Source: Nitratireductor sp. (lineage in GTDB: Bacteria > Pseudomonadota > Alphaproteobacteria > Rhizobiales > Rhizobiaceae). Taken from it: 64,000 bases of DNA. Under the pieces are notes generated by a model. The model saw nothing but the letters and a program-made list of their open reading frames with translations, was not told the DNA's origin and searched no databases. A program made the position numbers and the translations under genes. The DNA lies in the NCBI GenBank assembly GCA_020637805.1, contig JACKJU010000001.1, positions 124,001-188,000 on the forward strand, written 5' to 3'. Of the stretch, positions 25,252 to 32,988 are shown piece after piece (within the stretch, counting starts at the first letter, position 1; each line of letters begins with the position of its first letter).

Positions 25252-26820
25252 CTATGCCTCCGCTTCGGTCTCCGGTTCAACGAAACGCGGGAACACACCG
25301 GCCGGCTTTGGCAGTTCGGCACCGGTGGTAATCGCGCTTTCCTCATTCAGTGCAACAAACGACCTGTTGTCCTCGGGAACTGCCAGAAGGTCGAGAAGCC
25401 GCCCGCAGCTCTCCGGCATCACCGGCTGCGCGAGCGTCGCCACGACTCGGATGGTCTCAGCGGTGGTCCAAAGCACGGTTTCCATGCGGGCCGGGTCGGT
25501 CTTCTTGAGCGCCCAGGGTTCCTGCGCGGTGAAATAGCGGTTTGCCTCGGCAACGACGTTCCAGACCGCCTCCAGGTATTTGTGTATCTGCTGCGTATCC
25601 ATGTATTCGCGTACCGTATCAGCAAGCGAATAGGCATTGTCGAGCAGGTCGCGGTCCGTTCCAGCAAGTTCGCCACGCGCGGGCACCCTGCCCTCGCAGT
25701 TCTTGGCAATCATCGACAGCGAGCGCTGCGCCAGGTTGCCGATGTCATTTGCGAGATCGGCGTTGATGCGCGCAACAATCGCCTCGTGACTGTAGGAACC
25801 ATCATTTCCGAAGGGCACTTCGCGCATGAAGAAGTAGCGCACCTGGTCGAGGCCGTAGCCTTCGATCAGTGCGAACGGGTCCACCACGTTGCCGACCGAT
25901 TTCGACATCTTCTCGCCCTTGTTGAACAGGAAGCCGTGCGCATATACGCGCTTCGGCAGTTCAACACCGGCACTCATCAGGAAGGCGGGCCAATAGACGG
26001 CGTGGAAGCGCACGATATCCTTGCCGATGACATGAATGTTTGCAGGCCAGAAGGCCCAGCGTTCAGACTGTTCGTCGGGAAAGCCGGCAGCGGTGATGTA
26101 GTTGGTCAGCGCGTCGACCCACACATACATGACGTGCTTGTCATTGCCCGGAACCGGTATGCCCCAGTCGAAGGTTGTCCGCGAGATCGAGAGGTCCTTC
26201 AATCCGCCCTTGACGAAACTGGCGACCTCGTTGCGGCGCTCGGCCGGCATTACAAATCCGGGGTCGTTTTCGTAGAGCGCCAGGAGTTTCTCGCCATAGG
26301 CGGAAAGCCGGAAGTAGTAGCTTTCCTCCTCCACCCACTCGACCTGCGACCCCAGCGGCTCGCGGCGCACTCCATCCTCGCCAACCGTGGTCTCGCTTTC
26401 ATCGAAATAGGCTTCCTGGCGAACCGAGTACCAACCGCCATATTTTCCCAGGTAGATGTCGCCATTGGCTTCCATGCGCCGCCAGAGTTCCTGCACCGAG
26501 ATCCGGTGCCGTTCCTCGGTCGTGCGGATGAAGTCGTTGTTGGAGCAGCCGAGAACCTCGACCATGTTGCGGAAGACAGCCGAGTTACGGTCAGCCAGTT
26601 CAATCGGCTTGATGCCCTCCTTTTCCGCCGTCTGCTGCATTTTCTGGCCGTGTTCGTCGGTGCCGGTCAGAAAGAACACGTCCTTGCCGTCCAGCCTTGC
26701 GAAACGAGCCAGCACGTCCGTTGCGATGGCGGTATAGGCGTGGCCGATGTGCGGCACGCCATTGGGATAGAATATCGGTGTCGTGAGGTAGAACCGTTCC
26801 TGGGGCATTCGTTCAATCAT
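25252..26820 (-). CDS. metG: Methionyl-tRNA synthetase
   Basis: A 522-aa class I aminoacyl-tRNA synthetase charging tRNA-Met. HIGH is intact at residues 24-27, KMSKS near residue 303, and the LTGTDEHGQK block near residue 50. The connecting domain lacks the Cys4 zinc knuckles of the long MetG1 form, and there is no C-terminal tRNA-binding (EMAP) domain. This is therefore the short type usual in alphaproteobacteria. The start could also be the fifth codon (MPQERFYL). A 102-base gap separates it from holB; tatD follows at 3 bases. Confidence 0.96.
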   Translation of the reverse strand: MIERMPQERFYLTTPIFYPNGVPHIGHAYTAIATDVLARFARLDGKDVFFLTGTDEHGQKMQQTAEKEGIKPIELADRNSAVFRNMVEVLGCSNNDFIRTTEERHRISVQELWRRMEANGDIYLGKYGGWYSVRQEAYFDESETTVGEDGVRREPLGSQVEWVEEESYYFRLSAYGEKLLALYENDPGFVMPAERRNEVASFVKGGLKDLSISRTTFDWGIPVPGNDKHVMYVWVDALTNYITAAGFPDEQSERWAFWPANIHVIGKDIVRFHAVYWPAFLMSAGVELPKRVYAHGFLFNKGEKMSKSVGNVVDPFALIEGYGLDQVRYFFMREVPFGNDGSYSHEAIVARINADLANDIGNLAQRSLSMIAKNCEGRVPARGELAGTDRDLLDNAYSLADTVREYMDTQQIHKYLEAVWNVVAEANRYFTAQEPWALKKTDPARMETVLWTTAETIRVVATLAQPVMPESCGRLLDLLAVPEDNRSFVALNEESAITTGAELPKPAGVFPRFVEPETEAEA

Positions 26821-26922
26821 CCGGAAAGCAATTTGGCAGGCTGATAAGCGAGCCTGTTGATATGGTTCTGGAAATAGAGTGAAGAGCTGCGTTTGTCGAA
26901 TTCTTTTGTGGCTTTTTTGCCG

Positions 26923-27960
26923 TCATGCCGCCTGCATACGGTCGAAAAGTCCGAGGATGACCTGCTTGCGGTCCATGTTCCATCCTTCCATCCTTGAGAC
27001 GGATTTCTGCAGATCTTCCCAGATGCCGGTCCAGCGATAACGGCTTGCCAGGCTGGCGCCATTGCCGCTGATCCTCTCCGACAGGTAGTCGTAGACAAGT
27101 TCGATGAAGAGATCGAATTCGCCTGCCTTGGATGGAATGGAAATGGCAGATGCGAGCTTGTGGATTGCAGTCCAGTCCGGTGCCGGTGCCTCGACATTGT
27201 GAACGAAGGTCTCGAAAGACGCGATACTTGCACTTCCAGCCAGCAGCAACGCCCTCCGGACCGATCCCCTGGCCAGCGCAGCAAGCCTGCGTCTCTCATC
27301 ATCCGTCATGCCGGCTACAGCGGGCTGGTTATCAAGCGCCTGCAGGAGTTCGTCTTCTCCGAGTGGCTTCAAGGACAGGGTTCGGCAGCGTGACCGTATG
27401 GTTGCGAGAAGACCACGCGGTGTGTGCGCGATGATGAAGAAGACGGTGCGTGGCGGCGGTTCCTCGAGCACCTTGAGCAGCGCGTTTGCCGCCGCATTGG
27501 TCAAGTCGTCGGCTGGATCGACGATGCATACGCGCCAAGTGCCGCGTTCGGCTGCGGTGCCGAAAAAGCCCAGCGTCCTGCGGACCTCGTCGACGCCAAT
27601 TGCGGTGCGGAACTTCTTGGATTTCTCGTCCCAGGGTCGGCGCAGGACCAGCAAGTTGGGATGACCGCCCTTGGCGACGAGCGAATGAACGGAATCGTCA
27701 ACAAGACTGATGGCCGCCGGGGCCTCGTCCTGATCGGGGTTGCGGAAGAAATGTTCGGCTGCGCGAAAAGCAAGGCTCGCCTTGCCGATCCCACGCGGGC
27801 CGCTGAGCAGCCAGGCATGGTGCATGCGGCCAGAGGCGAAATTGCGGGCAAGCATCGCGCGCGCATCCTCGTGGCCAATCAGGGGGCCAGACTGTGCCGC
27901 GGGGTCGGCAACGCCGTCGAGCGCATCCCATGTATCGACTTTCCAGTCGGCTGCTGTCAC
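26923..27960 (-). CDS. holB: DNA polymerase III subunit delta'
   Basis: A 345-aa AAA+ clamp-loader subunit. GPRGIGKASL near residue 54 is the Walker-A-like loop, the NAAANALLKVLEEPP block is typical of delta'/gamma, and SRC (RSRCRTLSL, near residue 181) is the arginine-finger motif that acts on the neighbouring ATPase subunit. The four-Cys zinc module of E. coli delta' is not present between Walker A and the ALLKVLEEP block. The gene overlaps tmk by 4 bases; the tmk-holB-metG-tatD order is conserved. Confidence 0.93.
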   Translation of the reverse strand: MTAADWKVDTWDALDGVADPAAQSGPLIGHEDARAMLARNFASGRMHHAWLLSGPRGIGKASLAFRAAEHFFRNPDQDEAPAAISLVDDSVHSLVAKGGHPNLLVLRRPWDEKSKKFRTAIGVDEVRRTLGFFGTAAERGTWRVCIVDPADDLTNAAANALLKVLEEPPPRTVFFIIAHTPRGLLATIRSRCRTLSLKPLGEDELLQALDNQPAVAGMTDDERRRLAALARGSVRRALLLAGSASIASFETFVHNVEAPAPDWTAIHKLASAISIPSKAGEFDLFIELVYDYLSERISGNGASLASRYRWTGIWEDLQKSVSRMEGWNMDRKQVILGLFDRMQAA

Positions 27961-28790
27961 GCCTTGTCTCCGGGTTCATCCTTGCGCGATCTTCGGCGCG
28001 CGGCAGGTTTTTTCGCAGCCGAACCAACATCTTCCTTCCGGCTTGAGCCTGATCGCTTTTTCCTCGTTGTTGTCCCGACAGCCTCGGCCTTGACGTCTGC
28101 TGCTGTCCGAGAGCTCCGAGCCTGCGCGGGTTTCTTCCGGGAGGGCTTCGCGGCAAGTTCTGGCAAGCGAGCGATCACTGCCTGCCAAATATCTTCGGCG
28201 ACATCGTCTTCGCTGCGGTTTGCATCGATGACTATGCAGCGTTCCGGTTCCTTTTCCGCAATGGCGAGATAGGCAGCGCGGCGGATTTCCTGTTGTTCAA
28301 GGTCATCCTTTTCGAACCGGTCGGGCGCGCCCTTGCCATCAAGGCGCCGGGTAACGCGTGAAAGCCCGGTCTCCGGGTCGATGTCCAGAATTATTGTCAG
28401 TTGGGGCCAGACATCAAAGCATGCGAGTTTTTCGAGCGTTTGCAGCAATTCATCACCAGCTTTGCCGCTGGCGCCCTGGTACACACGGGTCGAGTCGAAA
28501 AAGCGATCGCTGATCACAACCTTACCGTCCTGCAGGGCGGGCCTGATGACCTGGTCCACATGGTCCGCGCGCGCAGCTGCAAAGAGAAGTGCCTCCATCT
28601 CGCTGCCAAAGCGTTCTGCCGCGCCTGAAAGCAAGACATGGCGCACAGCCTCGGCACCTGGCGATCCGCCCGGTTCGCGGGTAAGCACGACCTCATGGCC
28701 ATTGGCATTCAGCTTCTGCTCGAGAAAGCGCATCTGGGTCGACTTGCCGGACCCCTCCCCGCCTTCAAGTGTGATGAAATGACCGGTCAC
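27957..28790 (-). CDS. tmk: Thymidylate kinase with basic C-terminal tail
   Basis: Phosphorylates dTMP to dTDP. The kinase core covers residues 1-212: P-loop GGEGSGKST at 10-18, VISDRFFDSTRVYQG with the DR motif near residue 100, and a QQEIRRAAYLAIA region near 180. A tail of about 65 residues follows, dominated by Lys, Arg, Ala and Ser and apparently disordered; the usual family length is about 205-215. GTG at 28790 is preferred because GGGGGGA lies just upstream and the core starts immediately (MTGHFITLEGG). The upstream ATG at 28874 has no ribosome-binding site and adds 28 unconserved residues. Overlaps holB by 4 bases. Confidence 0.93.
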   Translation of the reverse strand: MTGHFITLEGGEGSGKSTQMRFLEQKLNANGHEVVLTREPGGSPGAEAVRHVLLSGAAERFGSEMEALLFAAARADHVDQVIRPALQDGKVVISDRFFDSTRVYQGASGKAGDELLQTLEKLACFDVWPQLTIILDIDPETGLSRVTRRLDGKGAPDRFEKDDLEQQEIRRAAYLAIAEKEPERCIVIDANRSEDDVAEDIWQAVIARLPELAAKPSRKKPAQARSSRTAADVKAEAVGTTTRKKRSGSSRKEDVGSAAKKPAARRRSRKDEPGDKA

Positions 28791-28920
28791 CGTCAGGTCC
28801 CCCCGGATCGATCCGCATTGATGTTCCCGAAGCCGGATGCGAGCGGTATCCAAACCCTCAGCCGGACTCACCATTTCTAGTTAGCAAGGACCGATGCCTG
28901 CCGCCACACCGGCGGCGGAA

Positions 28921-30132
28921 TTAGTTGGGAATCCAGCCTGTCATGAGTTCCAGAACGGCATCGGTTGCCTGACGCACAAGGCCGCCCTTTTCCGAATCCT
29001 CAAGTGCATAGAGCGGCGTTTCCTGAGACAGCTTGTCGTCGATCCACACCTTGAGGACGGCAATCTGCTCGCCTTTCCTGATCGGCGGACGAATAGGATA
29101 CTGATAGGAAACGCGGAACTTCAGCTTGTCACGATTGCCGACGGGCAGGAAAATCTCGACCGGACCACTGCCGCCTACCGCGATCTTGCCCGGCTCGCCG
29201 CCATAGATCGAGATTTCACCAACCGTCTGGCCACCGCCGAAGAGGTTGATCCGTTCGAAGGCGCGGAAGCCCCAGTCGAGGATCTTTCTTGATTCTTCTG
29301 CGCGCTCACGCATGGATTTCATGCCGCTCAGGACAGCAATCAGCCTGCGGCCGTCGCGCTGGGCGGTGCCGACAATGGCGTAGCCGGAAGCCTCGGTATA
29401 GCCGGTCTTCATGCCGTCAGCGCCGATATCCATGTTCAGGAGCGGATTGCGGTTCTTCTGCGTAATCTTGTTCCAGGTGAATTCCGTCTGAGCGTAGTAT
29501 TTGAAGTATTCCGGATATTCAGAGATGATGTGACGTGCCAGCTTGGCCAGATCAGCCAGCGTCACGTACTGGTTTTCATCGGGAAGCCCGGTTGAATTGG
29601 TGAAATGCGAATTGGTCATTCCGATTGTGCGTGCACGCTCGTTCATGAGATTTGCGAAAGCTGACTCGGTTCCCGCCAGTCCTTCGGCAATGATGATGCA
29701 GCCGTCATTTGCAGATTGAATGATGACACCGCTGATCAGGTCGCGCAGCGCGATCTCCGATTTCAGCTTGGCAAACATGGTCGAGCCGCCAGAGTTCGCT
29801 CCGCCGTTGCGCCACGCATTCTCGGAAACATAGAAGGTATCGTCGAGCGACAACGAACCTTCCTTGAGCCGGTTGAAGACCACTTCCATGGTCATCAGCT
29901 TGGCAAGCGATGCGGGAGGAATTTTCTTGTCGGCTTCCTTGGAGAACAGAACGGTATTCGTTTCTGCGTCCAGCAACAGGGCTTCCGGCGCAGATGTCTG
30001 AAAGGTCTGCGCATGGGCAGTACCGGCTGCCGCACACAGCATCAGGAGCAGGAAAACCCCGAATATCCGGGCCATCTGGGCCATTGTGGCCCGGTCGGGG
30101 CCCTGAAATTCAAGTCGCAGAGAGTTACGCAT
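28921..30132 (-). CDS. D-alanyl-D-alanine carboxypeptidase (PBP5/6 family)
   Basis: A 403-aa exported serine peptidase that trims the terminal D-Ala from peptidoglycan pentapeptides. A signal segment (MARIFGVFLLLMLCAAAGTAHA) precedes the S11 domain with SxxK as SLAK, SxN as SAN and the KTG triad motif (DGMKTGYTEASG). A C-terminal PBP5_C-like beta domain covers about residues 285-375. Related genes are called dacC, dacD or dacF; I leave the symbol open. The start is uncertain: 30132 and 30084 both place a signal peptide near the N-terminus. It lies 130 bases upstream of tmk and 141 bases after the rlpA stop on the same strand. Confidence 0.92.
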   Translation of the reverse strand: MRNSLRLEFQGPDRATMAQMARIFGVFLLLMLCAAAGTAHAQTFQTSAPEALLLDAETNTVLFSKEADKKIPPASLAKLMTMEVVFNRLKEGSLSLDDTFYVSENAWRNGGANSGGSTMFAKLKSEIALRDLISGVIIQSANDGCIIIAEGLAGTESAFANLMNERARTIGMTNSHFTNSTGLPDENQYVTLADLAKLARHIISEYPEYFKYYAQTEFTWNKITQKNRNPLLNMDIGADGMKTGYTEASGYAIVGTAQRDGRRLIAVLSGMKSMRERAEESRKILDWGFRAFERINLFGGGQTVGEISIYGGEPGKIAVGGSGPVEIFLPVGNRDKLKFRVSYQYPIRPPIRKGEQIAVLKVWIDDKLSQETPLYALEDSEKGGLVRQATDAVLELMTGWIPN

Positions 30133-30273
30133 CACACCAGCCGGTTCTCTTCGATGGCATGTAATCGACATGCCGCCACGATTGTCGCCCCCGCCATTTT
30201 GTAGCGAGTGACAGTCGCGGGTTCAAGCGCGGTGGCCGCGAAAGAGCAGCAAACGGCAAAATCGGACGAAAAA

Positions 30274-31518
30274 TCAGCGAATGCGAGCGCCGTGGAGACC
30301 CTGTTCAATCGCGAAGCCGATTGCGGCGTTGGCGTATTGCTCCGTTGTGTGGAGAACCGCGATCCTCGTGTCCTCGTCTATCTCGACGCGCCCCGCGCTT
30401 GCGAAGATCGTGGCAAGTTCACCCATACTGGTATCGTGCGCGAAACGGCCAAGTTCGACATCGACAGAAGTGTTGGCGTGCTGGCCGAGATAAGGACGTT
30501 CTTCAAGCGCCTTCTCCAGATGTGCAGCCAAATCAGGGAGCTCGGCATTCGTGAAGGCGAGCGGCTGGCGCACAACGCCGTAGATTTGTTCTTCAGGCCA
30601 GGCGTTCTGATCGGCCCCGGTTGTGCCAACATCCATCGGCAAACCCTCGAACAGGGTCGGACGTTCGTCCGGGATAGGGGTCATGGCCAGTGTCGTACCC
30701 TGATAGGCCGGTGCAACTGCCTCGATGGCAGAGGCCGGGCCGTTTGCGGCTGGAATGGTGGCGCCAAGAGCCTCCCCCTCGCCCGTGTCGGCCATGGCAA
30801 GCATGGTATCGGACGAATTGCCGAAGCCGGGGAATGAAGGTTTCGCAGGATCGACGTAGGATGCCATCAGATAGTCTTCATCGAGACCATCCATGCGGGC
30901 CTTGCCCGCATATTCGACGCGGACCTTGGTGACCCCCTTGTTCTGGTAACCAAGGAGTTCCGCAGCCTTGGCAGAAAGATCGATCACCCTGCCATGGGCA
31001 TACGGTCCCCTGTCATTGACGCGGACCAGAAGCGACCTTCCATTGTTCAGGTTCGTCACTTTTGCGTAGCTTGGGAGCGGCATGGTGGGATGCGCTGCGG
31101 TGAGCGAATACTGGTCGTAGATTTCGCCATTGGCCGTCAGCCGGCCATGGAAATTCGGTCCGTACCAGGAGGCCATGCCTACCTGGACCAGGTTCGGATC
31201 TTCCTTGGGATAATACCGCTTGCCGGCGATCATGTAGGGCTTGCCGACCTGATATCGCCCGCCGCCCTTCCGGGGGCGTTTGGTCATGGTAACCCGCGGA
31301 CTGCCCTTGACGCCGAATTCCTTGACCGAAAACTTTGTCTTCGTGTTGATGTGGGAAGGAACTATTTCGGCGACCTTCTTCTTGGCTGCAGCGCAACCAG
31401 AGATCACAATTGCCGAAGCGGCCAGCACGCAAAGACCCATCGCGAGGGTCGACCTGTCAGGTCCTCCCCTTGCCGAGCCAGCCTGCAATTTTCGATTTTC
31501 CCCGAACCCGAACAACAT
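30274..31518 (-). CDS. rlpA: Septal ring lytic transglycosylase RlpA-type lipoprotein
   Basis: A 414-aa lipoprotein. The signal peptide ends in the lipobox VISGC (Cys near residue 42). The double-psi beta-barrel domain (about residues 110-200) shows the RlpA pattern GMASWYGPNFHGRLTANGE and VNDRGPYAHGRVIDLS, whose Asp is catalytic in characterised homologues that cleave denuded glycan strands. The C-terminal third is low in motifs; its last 75 residues could be a diverged SPOR-like domain, but this is not clear. ATG 31518 is chosen because TAAGG lies 5 bases upstream; the frame stays open for another 52 codons. Heads the minus-strand envelope/housekeeping run. Confidence 0.9.
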   Translation of the reverse strand: MLFGFGENRKLQAGSARGGPDRSTLAMGLCVLAASAIVISGCAAAKKKVAEIVPSHINTKTKFSVKEFGVKGSPRVTMTKRPRKGGGRYQVGKPYMIAGKRYYPKEDPNLVQVGMASWYGPNFHGRLTANGEIYDQYSLTAAHPTMPLPSYAKVTNLNNGRSLLVRVNDRGPYAHGRVIDLSAKAAELLGYQNKGVTKVRVEYAGKARMDGLDEDYLMASYVDPAKPSFPGFGNSSDTMLAMADTGEGEALGATIPAANGPASAIEAVAPAYQGTTLAMTPIPDERPTLFEGLPMDVGTTGADQNAWPEEQIYGVVRQPLAFTNAELPDLAAHLEKALEERPYLGQHANTSVDVELGRFAHDTSMGELATIFASAGRVEIDEDTRIAVLHTTEQYANAAIGFAIEQGLHGARIR

Positions 31519-31703
31519 GTGCCTTACCCTGAACAATGCGCACATAGAACACAGTTGTGCCCAGATCATGGCGGGCGCATCCAAGTACCGTTCATAGACG
31601 GCGCGGGTTGAGATTCGGTTAAGAAAACGTTGCATGGACAGTATCAATTGTGCGGGTTTAGACCATTGCGTCATCGAAAAGGGTTCGCAATCTGCAACGC
31701 CTT

Positions 31704-32978
31704 CTATTCTACGATCCGCTCGACAACTCGAGTGCCATCGGCAATCGTCTGCGACGGAAAGACTATGACCTGGTCACCTTGCGCGAGGCCATCGATAACC
31801 TCGGCCGTGATGCCATTGTTCCGCCCAATATCTACCTTGGTCAGTGTCGCCGTCCCTGATCTTGCCGATGCGGTACCCGATTCGAGCAAGGGACCGGAAG
31901 TTGGTATCACCTTGAACGCATACCAGTGCGTACCTTTCCGGAACAGCGCGCTTGCCGGAACGATCAAGGCATTGTCGTCTTCCCAGATGACGATGCGCAC
32001 GTCCACACGAAACCCGTGACCCAGGCCCTCCCGATCGGATCGGTTGCCGGCAAAGGAAATGGTCACGTTGACACGCTGTTCCTCGACGCCGAGTGCCGAG
32101 GTTTTGGTGTAGCCCCAAGGGTCGATGCGTGACACCACACCCTCAAGCGTACCTTCACCGCCCCAATCGGTGATGATCACCCGGTTTCCTTCACGTATCT
32201 TCAGCGCATCCGAAGAAAGCAGTTCAGCTTGTATCTCCAAGTCATTGTCAACATTACCAATTTCCATGATCTTGCTGCCAACCGGAAGCGTCGTTTCGCT
32301 TTGCTGGTTAATGCGCAGCACGACGCCGCTTTCAGGTGCATGAATTGGTACAATGTTATTGGCGCTGTTCTGTAACGCATTCGCCAAGCCCGTGTCGTCG
32401 AAGCCGATCATCCTTGCGCGGGCGTTCGCAAGCTCGGCCTCGCGCACCGCAATCAGTGCCTTCGCGGATTCCGCAGCTGCCTGAGCCGACTTGGCTTTTT
32501 GCGTAGCGTCGTCCAGCGCCGCCTGGCTGGCAGTGTTGTTTGCCCGCAACGCGCTGATCCGTTCCAGGTTGGACCGGGCAAGTTCGAGTTCCGCTTCTGC
32601 CCGGTCTGCATCAGCCCGCGCAACCTGAAGCACGGCCTCGGCGGCACGCACGGCCGTTTCCGCCTGTTCCCTCGTGCGGACGTCCAGAATGTCCGGGTTG
32701 CTCGGAAGCATCCGCGCAACCACCGTCTTGTCCTTGATCACTGCTGTGCCCGGCAGTACCTCGACGCGCTGAAGCCGTCCGTTGATTGGCGTCGAAACAA
32801 CGTAGATGTCGTGCACGGTCGTGCGCGCTTCCTCGTCGATGGTCACCATCATCGGGCCACGTTCGACCTGTTGCATGTCGACCTGTACCGGGCGCGGCCA
32901 GAAAGCGTAGGCCAGTGCGCCGCCGACGGCTGCCGCCGCAACCAGGGTTAGGATCGTTCTTGAAGTCCTGCCAGCCAT
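31704..32978 (-). CDS. HlyD/RND-type periplasmic adaptor protein
   Basis: A 424-aa membrane-fusion protein. A single N-terminal membrane anchor (about residues 7-26, ILTLVAAAAVGGALAYAFW) is followed by a barrel-sandwich segment. A long Ala/Glu/Arg-rich coiled coil lies at about 95-200 (RAAEAVLQVARADADRAEAELE region). The second lipoyl half-motif (HAPESGVVLRI) comes near residue 215, then the beta-barrel and membrane-proximal domains. It links an inner-membrane pump to the cell envelope. It lies 10 bases after the FtsX-like permease gene, so the partner is most likely that ABC transporter rather than an RND pump. Confidence 0.9.
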   Translation of the reverse strand: MAGRTSRTILTLVAAAAVGGALAYAFWPRPVQVDMQQVERGPMMVTIDEEARTTVHDIYVVSTPINGRLQRVEVLPGTAVIKDKTVVARMLPSNPDILDVRTREQAETAVRAAEAVLQVARADADRAEAELELARSNLERISALRANNTASQAALDDATQKAKSAQAAAESAKALIAVREAELANARARMIGFDDTGLANALQNSANNIVPIHAPESGVVLRINQQSETTLPVGSKIMEIGNVDNDLEIQAELLSSDALKIREGNRVIITDWGGEGTLEGVVSRIDPWGYTKTSALGVEEQRVNVTISFAGNRSDREGLGHGFRVDVRIVIWEDDNALIVPASALFRKGTHWYAFKVIPTSGPLLESGTASARSGTATLTKVDIGRNNGITAEVIDGLAQGDQVIVFPSQTIADGTRVVERIVE

Positions 32979-32988
32979 TCCGGCCTCC

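Noticed and set aside
25582..26844. Plus-strand 420-aa frame opposite metG
   Set aside because: No domain found; metG has HIGH and KMSKS intact.
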